Positions 15,122 to 21,285 of a DNA stretch of 21,285 nt are shown one piece after another. How positions within the stretch are numbered: the first letter of the stretch is position 1; the number at the start of each line of letters is the position of its first letter. Made by a program: the position numbers and the translations under genes. The notes beneath the pieces are model-generated. The model was not told the DNA's origin. It did not search any database and saw only the letters and a list, made by a program, of their open reading frames with translations. This stretch comes from CAZYME01 sp964648115 (GTDB taxonomy: Bacteria; Pseudomonadota; Gammaproteobacteria; Legionellales; Legionellaceae): positions 1-21,285 of the forward strand of contig CAZYME010000035.1 of assembly GCA_964648115.1 (NCBI GenBank), in the 5' to 3' direction.

Positions 15122-17182
15122 TTAATATGCTCCCAAGAGCATATCTATAAGCTTAATCCCAAGAAATGGTATGATCAAACCTCCTAATCCATATATAAAA
15201 ACATTGCTTCTTAAAAGCCTGGCAGCGTCTACGTGGTGATATTTTACCCCCCGCAGCGCTAGTGGGATAAGAAATACAATAATCAAAGCATTAAAAATAA
15301 CAGCCGATAAAATAGCACTTTGATGGGTTCTAAGATGCATAATATTTAAAGCATTTAATGCAGGATAGGTCCCTGCAAAAGCCGCTGGCAAGATTGCAAA
15401 ATATTTTGCCACATCATTGGACAAACTAAATGTTGTGAGCGCCCCCCTGGTCATTAACAGTTGTTTTCCAATTTCAACTACTTCAATTAATTTAGTGGGA
15501 TTTGAATCCAAATCAATTAAATTCCCGGCCTCTTTTGCTGCCTGTGTTCCTGTATTCATTGCAACAGCTACATCAGCCTGTGCAAGAGCCGGAGCGTCAT
15601 TTGTACCATCCCCGGCCATAGCAACCAAATGCCCTTTTGTTTGTAAATTGCGAATTAATTTTAGTTTGTCTTCTGGCTTTGCATTTGCAAAAAAATCATC
15701 CACTCCAGCTTCTGCAGCAATTGCCGCAGCCGTTAAAGGGTTATCACCTGTCACCATTATGGTTTTGATACCCATTTGACGTAATTCAGCAAACCGTTCA
15801 CGTATACCACCTTTTACAATGTCTTTCAGATGAATCACGCCTAATATTTTTTTACCTTCAGCAACAACCAGCGCCGTTCCACCTTTTCTAGAAATCATGT
15901 CCACGTCTTTTTGTACCGACTCTGGGAAAATACCGCCTATTTTAGTGATGTATTCTTCAATCGATTGTGATGCGCCTTTACGAACTTGCCGGCCTGGTAA
16001 ATTCGCGCCGCTCATTCTCGTTTCCGCTGTAAACGGAATAAAGGTTGCCTCAAGCTTATTCATTTCGTAGCCATGTAAGCCAAATGTTTTAGCCAATACA
16101 ACAATACTCCGCCCCTCCGGTGTTTCATCTGCAAGAGAAGCAAGTTGGGCTGCTTCTGCTAACTGCTCTATTAGAACACCCTCTGCTGGGATAAATTTAA
16201 TGGCTTCGCGATTTCCAAGTGTAATGGTGCCGGTTTTATCTAATAGTAAAACATCCACATCACCCGCCGCTTCCACTGCGTGTCCAGACATAGCAATGAC
16301 GTTAGCTTGAATCATTCTATCCATGCCGGCAATACCAATGGCTGAAAGTAACCCGCCTATCGTAGTGGGAGCTAGGCAAATAAATAAGGCTACGAGTGCT
16401 GTAATTGACACAACACTTCCAGCATTTGCAGCCGAGACACTGTAAATTGAGAAAGGAAGTAGCGTTGCACAAACCCACAAAAAAACGATAGTAAGCGCCG
16501 CGAGCAAAATTGTTAGGGCAAGTTCATTGGGCGTTTTTTGGCGTTTAGCTCCTTCAACCAGGCTAATCATGTGATCTAAAAATGTTTCTCCCGGATTCGA
16601 TGTGATTCGCACAATAAGCCAATCTGAAATAACTTGCGTACCTCCAGTAACTGCACTGCGATCTCCACCACTTTCTCGAATCACCGGAGCGCTTTCACCG
16701 GTAACAGCACTTTCATTAACTGAGGCGATACCTTCAACAATTTCTCCATCGCTTGGTATAAAGTCTCCAGCCTCAACCAACACGAAATCCCCTGTACGTA
16801 AGATGGCCGATTCGACTATCGTAATCCGGGCATTTTTAGAAGGTTTAGCTAGTTTTTTTGCTTGAATTTCACCTCTAGCCTTTCTTAACGCTTGTGCCTG
16901 TGCTTTTCCTCGGCCCTCTGCCATGCTTTCAGCAAAATTAGCAAAAAATAACGTGAACCAAAGCCATAAAGTAATGGCTAAAATAAACTTCATATCCCCT
17001 GGTTCGTCATTGAAAAACCCCTGAACAAAAAGCACGGATGTTAATATTGCACTAACATAAACAGCAAACATAACTGGATTACGCCATTGGTATTTGGGTA
17101 TTAATTTTGTAAATGAATCACGAATAGCACCCAGGATGATCTTCATATCCCATATTGAATGAGCGCTGATTTTAGAACTCAT
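15122..17182 (-). CDS. kdpB: Potassium-transporting ATPase ATP-binding subunit (P-type ATPase)
   Basis: From the ATG at 17182 the protein has 686 residues (E. coli 682). It is the P-type ATPase subunit that drives potassium uptake through KdpA. The actuator loop shows VTGES with Ser164, the counterpart of the serine whose phosphorylation inhibits the E. coli pump. The phosphorylation motif is DKTGT with Asp315. The hinge motif is VTGDNPLTAAAIA, followed by AMAGDGTNDAPALAQADVAVAMNTG, and membrane helices flank these. The frame is open to 17212, but GGGGAGA six bases before 17182 and a one-base gap after the kdpA stop make 17182 the start. The ribosome site lies inside the last codons of kdpA, so the two are probably translationally coupled. 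Confidence 0.95.
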   Translation of the reverse strand: MSSKISAHSIWDMKIILGAIRDSFTKLIPKYQWRNPVMFAVYVSAILTSVLFVQGFFNDEPGDMKFILAITLWLWFTLFFANFAESMAEGRGKAQAQALRKARGEIQAKKLAKPSKNARITIVESAILRTGDFVLVEAGDFIPSDGEIVEGIASVNESAVTGESAPVIRESGGDRSAVTGGTQVISDWLIVRITSNPGETFLDHMISLVEGAKRQKTPNELALTILLAALTIVFLWVCATLLPFSIYSVSAANAGSVVSITALVALFICLAPTTIGGLLSAIGIAGMDRMIQANVIAMSGHAVEAAGDVDVLLLDKTGTITLGNREAIKFIPAEGVLIEQLAEAAQLASLADETPEGRSIVVLAKTFGLHGYEMNKLEATFIPFTAETRMSGANLPGRQVRKGASQSIEEYITKIGGIFPESVQKDVDMISRKGGTALVVAEGKKILGVIHLKDIVKGGIRERFAELRQMGIKTIMVTGDNPLTAAAIAAEAGVDDFFANAKPEDKLKLIRNLQTKGHLVAMAGDGTNDAPALAQADVAVAMNTGTQAAKEAGNLIDLDSNPTKLIEVVEIGKQLLMTRGALTTFSLSNDVAKYFAILPAAFAGTYPALNALNIMHLRTHQSAILSAVIFNALIIVFLIPLALRGVKYHHVDAARLLRSNVFIYGLGGLIIPFLGIKLIDMLLGAY

Positions 17183-17183
17183 A

Positions 17184-18920
17184 TTATCTCCCCATGGCCA
17201 GCTGTTCAGCAATCGGCCCTAAAGCAAGTGCTGGAAGAAATGATAGCGCGCCTAAGAGAAGCGTCACACAGACCAGCAAAATAATAAAAAGAGGCGTATC
17301 AGTTTCCAATGTCCCTGCTGTCTTTGCTATCACTTTTTTTTGTACTAGCGAACCTGCAATAGCTAGAACAGGAATTGCAATCCAATAGCGCCCTATTAAC
17401 ATAATGGCACCACCTAATAAATTATAGAAAGGGGTATTTGCATGCAATCCAGCGAAAGCGCTTCCATTGTTATTAGCCATTGATGTAAAAGCATAGAGCA
17501 TTTCCGTAAAACCATGTGGCCCAGGATTTGCAGTTGAACTCACTCCTGATTTGGTAACAGCGGCAATTGCTGTAGAGAACAACACAATCAGGGGCATAAT
17601 CAATACAGCAATGGATGCCATTTTCATCTCAAACGGCTGAATTTTTTTCCCAAGATATTCGGGGGTACGCCCTACCATGAGACCTGCGACAAACACCGTA
17701 ATCATGACTAGTATTAACATCCCAGATAAACCTGATCCCACACCGCCAAAAACAACCTCGCCTAGTTGCATCAACCATAAGGGCATCAGCCCCCCAAGTG
17801 GAGTGTAAGAGTCATGTGTGGAATTGGTAGAGCCATTGGAGGATGCGGAAGTAGCCGCGGCCCAGAGTGCGGAGCTCACAATCCCAAAACGAGTTTCTTT
17901 TCCCTCCATATTGCCCCCAGGATAACTCCGACTTATGGCCTTAGTATCAACGCCCATTTCAGTAAATGCTGGGGTGCTTACTTGTTCAGATATTACCCCC
18001 ATCATTAGAAATGGGATAAAGATAATAACCATCGCAGCTAAGATTGCCCAACCTTGTCGGGTATCTTTCACCATCATGCCAAACGTGTAACAAAATGCCG
18101 CAGGGATTAGTAAAATTGCTATCATTTCTAAAAAGTTGGTTAGAGGCGTTGGGTTTTCGAAAGGATGTGCAGCATTTGCATTAAAAAACCCACCGCCATT
18201 TGTTCCTAGCTGCTTAATCGCTACTTGAGATGCAACAGGCCCCATTGGAATAATTTGTTGGGCCACTTCCTGCGTTCCTGTATTGATGGGCTCTGTCAAA
18301 CTTACTGTTTGATTTGCCTGCAAATTTTGGATAACACCTTGAGAAACGAGAACTAATGCGAAAATAAAAGCTAATGGCAGTAAAATATAAAGTACACCAC
18401 GTACTGTATCAACCCAAAAATTCCCAAGTGTTTTACGCTCATGTTTTGCCAGTCCTCTTATTAAGGCAACCAATAGAGACATGCCGGTCGCTGCAGAAAG
18501 AAAATTTTGTGTGGTCAACGCGAGCATTTGAGTGAAGTAACTCATGACTGTTTCACCACTATACGCTTGCCAATTTGTGTTCGTGGTAAAGCTCGCCGCT
18601 GTGTTAAACGCTAGATCAGACGAAGGGGATGAGAGATTTTGTGGGTTAAAAGGAAGATAAAACTGTAATCGTTGGATAATATAAACGGCTAATAACCCGA
18701 ATACATTAAACAACAGCATTGCAGATAAATACCGCTTCCAATCCATGTTTTGAGTAGGTTGAATGCGACAAAGTCGGTAGATAATCCTTTCAAGGAAGCT
18801 TTCTCCTGCAAAGAAATTTCCTTCGTATACTTGGGCCATATACCAACCCAACGGCTTCACAAGCACTAGTAGGACAATAAGATATGAGACTATTTGAAAT
18901 ATACCAACTTCAGTGATCAT
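17184..18920 (-). CDS. kdpA: Potassium-transporting ATPase potassium-binding subunit
   Basis: From the ATG at 18920 the protein has 578 residues (E. coli 557). It is the channel-like subunit that selects potassium in KdpFABC. It starts MITEVGIFQIVSYLIVLLVL, like the family. About ten membrane helices carry the four filter-type loops: TNTNWQAYSGE (about 110), GTNGGGFFNANAAHPFENP (about 235), the PLGGLMPL region (about 370) and NNNGSAFAGL (about 482). The frame stays open to 19016, but the extra 32 residues are not family-like and overlap kdpF. AAAGGA six bases before 18920 supports the shorter form. It runs directly into kdpB. Confidence 0.95.
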   Translation of the reverse strand: MITEVGIFQIVSYLIVLLVLVKPLGWYMAQVYEGNFFAGESFLERIIYRLCRIQPTQNMDWKRYLSAMLLFNVFGLLAVYIIQRLQFYLPFNPQNLSSPSSDLAFNTAASFTTNTNWQAYSGETVMSYFTQMLALTTQNFLSAATGMSLLVALIRGLAKHERKTLGNFWVDTVRGVLYILLPLAFIFALVLVSQGVIQNLQANQTVSLTEPINTGTQEVAQQIIPMGPVASQVAIKQLGTNGGGFFNANAAHPFENPTPLTNFLEMIAILLIPAAFCYTFGMMVKDTRQGWAILAAMVIIFIPFLMMGVISEQVSTPAFTEMGVDTKAISRSYPGGNMEGKETRFGIVSSALWAAATSASSNGSTNSTHDSYTPLGGLMPLWLMQLGEVVFGGVGSGLSGMLILVMITVFVAGLMVGRTPEYLGKKIQPFEMKMASIAVLIMPLIVLFSTAIAAVTKSGVSSTANPGPHGFTEMLYAFTSMANNNGSAFAGLHANTPFYNLLGGAIMLIGRYWIAIPVLAIAGSLVQKKVIAKTAGTLETDTPLFIILLVCVTLLLGALSFLPALALGPIAEQLAMGR

Positions 18921-18948
18921 GGAGTCCTTTCCAATCAAGCGATACGTC

Positions 18949-19035
18949 CTAGAAAAGCTCTGGCTTAAATAATACAAATAATAAGTAGATAAGAAGCCCG
19001 AGCGTGGTGATTCCACATACTATGTAAATACCCAT
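18949..19035 (-). CDS. kdpF: KdpF, small stabilising subunit of the Kdp pump
   Basis: This encodes a 28-residue single-span peptide beginning MGIYIVCGITTLGLLIYLLF and ending with FKPELF. Length, hydrophobic core, the LxxYLLxxLxxPExF-type ending and the position just before kdpA match KdpF (29 residues in E. coli), which stabilises the KdpABC complex. GGAG lies six bases before the ATG. Its ATG shares one base with the stop of the small ORF before it (TAATG), which suggests coupled translation. The stop is 28 bases before the kdpA start. Confidence 0.85.
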   Translation of the reverse strand: MGIYIVCGITTLGLLIYLLFVLFKPELF

Positions 19036-19130
19036 TATTCGCTCCGCGATAATGTGTCAAAAAAATTTATTAATCCAAAGGAAAGACAGAAAAACAGTAG
19101 TGTAGCCCCAACCAATATAAAATCAAACAT
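19035..19130 (-). CDS. Conserved-looking 31-aa membrane ORF at the head of the kdp operon
   Basis: This encodes a 31-residue peptide starting MFDFILVGATLLFFCLSFGL, one predicted membrane helix, with a short polar tail ending DTLSRSE. GGAGAG four bases before the ATG is the best ribosome site in the operon. Its TAA overlaps the kdpF ATG by one base. Similar very short ORFs precede kdpF in a number of other proteobacteria and are often left unannotated or vaguely named as potassium-transport peptides; that is recollection. Its position and coupling argue for a role in, or as a regulator of, the Kdp complex. No promoter could be fixed in the 61 bp between it and map. Confidence 0.7.
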   Translation of the reverse strand: MFDFILVGATLLFFCLSFGLINFFDTLSRSE

Positions 19131-19191
19131 ACTTCTCTCCCTTTTCGATGGTTTCCTATGCTACCATAAATTTTTTTCGAGCTAGTACATC

Positions 19192-19959
19192 ATGGCAGTA
19201 AACATTAAGTCCCCTGAACAAATTGAGAAAATGCGCATTGCTGGGCGGCTAGCAAGTGATGTGCTCGATATGGTTAGCCCGTATGTACAAGAGGGCATTA
19301 CCACTGACGAGCTAAATACCCTGTGCCACAATTTTATCGTCCATGAGCAACAAGCCATCCCTGCTCCTCTCAATTACAACGGCTTTCCAAAGTCGATATG
19401 CACTTCTATAAATCACGTGGTATGCCATGGCATACCTGGAAAAGATACCTTAAAAAATGGGGATATCATAAATATTGATGTGACCGTTATCAAAAATGGT
19501 TACCACGGTGACACGAGTAGAATGTTTTTTGTGGGCATACCATCAGACGAAGCTAAACATGTTGTGACTATTGCTCATGAATGTCTGCATATTGGTATAG
19601 CATGTGTTAAACCTGGCATAAGATTGGGTGACATTGGCTATGCTATTCAGCACCATGCTGAGAAAAACCGTTGTTCAGTTGTACGCGAGTATTGTGGTCA
19701 TGGTATTGGTCTAAATATGCACGAAGAACCAGAGGTGCTGCATTATGGTACGCCAGGAACCGGCGAGATATTGTGTGCTGGTATGATATTCACCATAGAA
19801 CCTATGATCAATTTTGGTAAATATCATACCCGTTTACTACCGGATAATTGGACGGTGATTACTAAAGACCGTAGTTTATCTGCACAATGGGAGCATACGA
19901 TGTTAGTTACGGACGATGGGGTTGAGATTTTAACGCTGGGAGAGACAACCCCCGCATAG
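19192..19959 (+). CDS. map: Type I methionine aminopeptidase (first copy)
   Basis: This encodes 255 residues, close to the 264 of E. coli MetAP. It removes the initiator Met from new proteins. All five metal ligands are present: Asp96 (NIDVTV), Asp107 (HGDTSR), His170 (CGHGIG), Glu203 (IEPM) and Glu234 (QWEHT). The substrate-side His79 (CHGIP) is also there. The S1 pocket motif NYNGFPKSICTS is the ordinary type, with Cys70 kept. The gene is divergent from the kdp operon and convergent with a second aminopeptidase gene. The ribosome site is weak (GAG about 12 bases upstream of the ATG at 19192). Confidence 0.93.
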   Translation: MAVNIKSPEQIEKMRIAGRLASDVLDMVSPYVQEGITTDELNTLCHNFIVHEQQAIPAPLNYNGFPKSICTSINHVVCHGIPGKDTLKNGDIINIDVTVIKNGYHGDTSRMFFVGIPSDEAKHVVTIAHECLHIGIACVKPGIRLGDIGYAIQHHAEKNRCSVVREYCGHGIGLNMHEEPEVLHYGTPGTGEILCAGMIFTIEPMINFGKYHTRLLPDNWTVITKDRSLSAQWEHTMLVTDDGVEILTLGETTPA

Positions 19960-19972
19960 TGAATTTTAGGTT

Positions 19973-20098
19973 CCTCTACCATTGATGGGAGAGGATGCCC
20001 GACAGAGCAGGAGAGGGTAGATCAAATTAAAAAAATACATTTTGTAATTTTTGAACACCCCTCATCCGCCCTGTCGGGCACCTTCTCCCCTCGCGGGG
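19973..20098. repeat. Imperfect palindromic intergenic repeat between convergent map genes
   Basis: GGGAGAGGATGCCCGACAGA (start of an arm at 19987-20017) pairs with an inverted partner at 20058-20090 that contains CATCCGCCCTGTCGGGCACC. The loop of about 40 bases is AT-rich. Smaller hairpins lie at each end (CCTCTACC/GGGAGAGG at 19973-19994, CCCC/GGGG at 20087-20098). The CCTCATCCGCCC...GGGCACCTTCTCCC pattern is typical of a widely dispersed intergenic repeat. Sitting between two 3' ends, it may end transcription in both directions. Confidence 0.6.
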
Positions 20099-20130
20099 CG
20101 AAGGACTACATAGAGAGGCTGAACTACTAT

Positions 20131-20910
20131 CTAAAAACTCCCCTTCTCCTCATCCCTCAATGTCAAAACTTCAAACCCATTTTTTGTAACTAAGATAGTA
20201 TGTTCCCACTGCGCGGACAGCATTCTATCTTTAGTTATTGCAATGCTCCAACCATCCTTTTCTATGTGTTTCACATCCGCCTTGCCTTGATTAATCATGG
20301 GCTCAATGGTGAAAGTCATTCCCTCTTGTAAAACAGCGCCTGTTCCTGGTTTTCCGTAATGCATCACCTGGGGATCTTCATGCATTTTTTGACCAATACC
20401 ATGGCCACAATATTCACGCACCACAGAGTAATGATTTTTTTCGGCATGTTGCTGTATAGCATGGCCAATATCACCTAAGGTTACCCCTGGCTTTACGACC
20501 GATATACCTTTATATAAACACTGTTGTGTTACATCAACTAGGCGCTGGGCGTGAACTGCAGTGGCGCCAATGCAAAACATTTTGCTGCTATCACCATAAT
20601 ATCCATCATGAATTACGGTCACATCGACATTCACAATGTCACCTTTTTTTAAGATTTGTTTAACAGATGGCATGCCATGGCAGATAACATGATTAAGAGA
20701 GGTATTAACTGAATAAGGATAGCCGTATTGGCCCTTGCTACCTGGGGTAGCTTTCAGGGTATCCACAATATAACGCTCGCAAAACTCATCCACTTGCATA
20801 GTCGTCATACCAGGTTTGATAAATTCGCTAACCGCCTCGAGTACTCGAGCCGTTAAACGACCTGCAACCCGCATTTTTTCAATTTCTTCAGGTGATTTAA
20901 CCGTTACCAT
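20131..20910 (-). CDS. map: Type I methionine aminopeptidase (second, diverged copy)
   Basis: This encodes 259 residues and is a clear paralog of the copy facing it. Shared blocks include LGDIGHAIQQHAEKN and VVREYCGHGIG. The metal ligands Asp96, Asp107, His170, Glu203 and Glu236 are all present, as is His79 (CHGMP), so it should be active. The S1 pocket differs: the stretch reads QYGYPYSVNTS, with Asn69 where the usual enzyme has Cys, and Gln61 replacing the usual first Tyr. It follows the small membrane-protein gene by 21 bp and probably shares that gene's promoter. GAG sits about 9 bases before the ATG. Confidence 0.92.
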   Translation of the reverse strand: MVTVKSPEEIEKMRVAGRLTARVLEAVSEFIKPGMTTMQVDEFCERYIVDTLKATPGSKGQYGYPYSVNTSLNHVICHGMPSVKQILKKGDIVNVDVTVIHDGYYGDSSKMFCIGATAVHAQRLVDVTQQCLYKGISVVKPGVTLGDIGHAIQQHAEKNHYSVVREYCGHGIGQKMHEDPQVMHYGKPGTGAVLQEGMTFTIEPMINQGKADVKHIEKDGWSIAITKDRMLSAQWEHTILVTKNGFEVLTLRDEEKGSF

Positions 20911-20931
20911 TATTTACTCGTTTTATAAAGG

Positions 20932-21156
20932 CTAGCTTTTTTGAGGAGGCTCCTGCGGGCTTGGAAGCACATAGTCGCTTGCTGCTTTTGATATTAAAAA
21001 CCTTGGCTCATAAATACGGTTATGAATCATACTCATTGAGCTCCACGCAAACACCAGCGGTAACACTATGAATATAGTCACACAAACAGAAATTAGTAGC
21101 CAATCTTGAAACTGCATCCTGGTCGCTTTCTTCCTGAAAGCTCTATCGTCGTTCAT
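20932..21156 (-). CDS. Small single-span membrane protein of unknown function
   Basis: From the ATG at 21156 this encodes 74 residues, with a basic, charged N-terminus (NDDRAFRKKATRMQFQDW). One strong membrane helix follows (LLISVCVTIFIVLPLVFAW, about 20-38), then a polar C-terminal tail with Pro (PSPQEPPQKS). Basic residues before the helix predict the N-terminus inside and the tail in the periplasm. Longer frames start at 21171 (ATG) or 21201 (TTG). The TTG lies upstream of the transcription start predicted from the promoter, and GGATG stands just before 21156, so 21156 is chosen. It is first in an apparent operon with the second map gene. No family is recognised. Confidence 0.65.
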   Translation of the reverse strand: MNDDRAFRKKATRMQFQDWLLISVCVTIFIVLPLVFAWSSMSMIHNRIYEPRFLISKAASDYVLPSPQEPPQKS

Positions 21157-21186
21157 TATACATCCATGCATTAAAACACACCGCGT

Positions 21187-21215
21187 ATTATAGTTAAGCA
21201 AGCATTAATCGTCAA
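21187..21215 (-). promoter_or_regulatory. Near-consensus sigma-70 promoter for the small membrane protein-map operon
   Basis: On the minus strand TTGACG (21215-21210) is separated by exactly 17 bases from TATAAT (21192-21187), a perfect -10 and a -35 with one mismatch. Transcription should begin near 21180, about 24 bases before the ATG at 21156. It is the best promoter in the window. The remaining bases 21216-21285 show no feature I can support. Confidence 0.75.
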
Positions 21216-21285
21216 ATTCTGATAAACCCTCGAGTTGCCTCAAAATAAATGTTACCCAAACTAGGAAAAATTTGATTCGTTGCCT

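Noticed and set aside
15417..15779. 120-codon plus-strand ORF in kdpB
   Set aside because: It is a shadow of the highly conserved KdpB hinge region.
17183..17212. Ten-residue extension of KdpB overlapping the kdpA end
   Set aside because: The ATG at 17182 has GGGGAGA at ideal spacing, a one-base gap to the kdpA stop and family-like length.
18921..19016. 32-residue N-terminal extension of KdpA
   Set aside because: It overlaps kdpF in another frame, is not like KdpA, and AAAGGA before 18920 gives a family-like start.
21157..21201. TTG or upstream ATG start for the small membrane protein
   Set aside because: The TTG lies upstream of the transcription start predicted from the TTGACG-17-TATAAT promoter, and GGATG marks the ATG at 21156.
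1..21285. CRISPR arrays, tRNA and rRNA genes
   Set aside because: No regularly spaced repeats, cloverleaf-like tRNA ends or rRNA-like segments were seen by eye on either strand; a short or divergent tRNA could have been missed.

Overview
The window looks like chromosome from an AT-rich, host-associated gammaproteobacterium, most likely of the Legionellales/Coxiellaceae kind. This rests on the style of the proteins (ComEC, Kdp, paired methionine aminopeptidases), on decaying genes among intact ones, on intergenic palindromes carrying a CGTCGTTGCGA...GAAGCAATCCAG core, and on one giant helical protein of no recognisable family. No rRNA, tRNA or species-specific marker is present, so the taxonomy is inference.

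Left third (1-4400): a decayed and accessory stretch. It holds two gene remnants (about 130-349 and 531-950), a small secreted protein, a TTG-start hypothetical, a signal-anchored S33 hydrolase related to proline iminopeptidase, a 174-bp MITE-like element with 20-bp terminal inverted repeats and a 10-bp target duplication, an alpha/beta hydrolase, and a 5'-truncated, internally deleted AAA_14/DUF4143 ATPase pseudogene. A small cluster of DnaA-box-like 9-mers lies at 441-475.

Middle (4413-11900): a giant gene of about 1640 codons on the minus strand, rich in coiled coils and hydrophobic or amphipathic segments, of unknown function. It is transcribed divergently from comEC, the DNA-uptake channel gene. 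A palindrome separates comEC from the convergent kdp operon.

Right part (11905-19130): one tightly packed minus-strand operon for the high-affinity potassium pump, in the order 31-aa membrane ORF, kdpF, kdpA, kdpB, kdpC, kdpD. Gaps are 1-2 bp or the genes overlap, except for 28 bp between kdpF and kdpA. kdpE is absent from its usual place. KdpD carries Asn in place of the phospho-accepting His of its H-box while its ATP-binding boxes look intact. This is the most striking observation in the window.

Right end (19192-21215): two type I methionine aminopeptidase genes face each other across a palindromic repeat. The second sits behind a near-consensus sigma-70 promoter and a small membrane-protein gene in an apparent two-gene operon.
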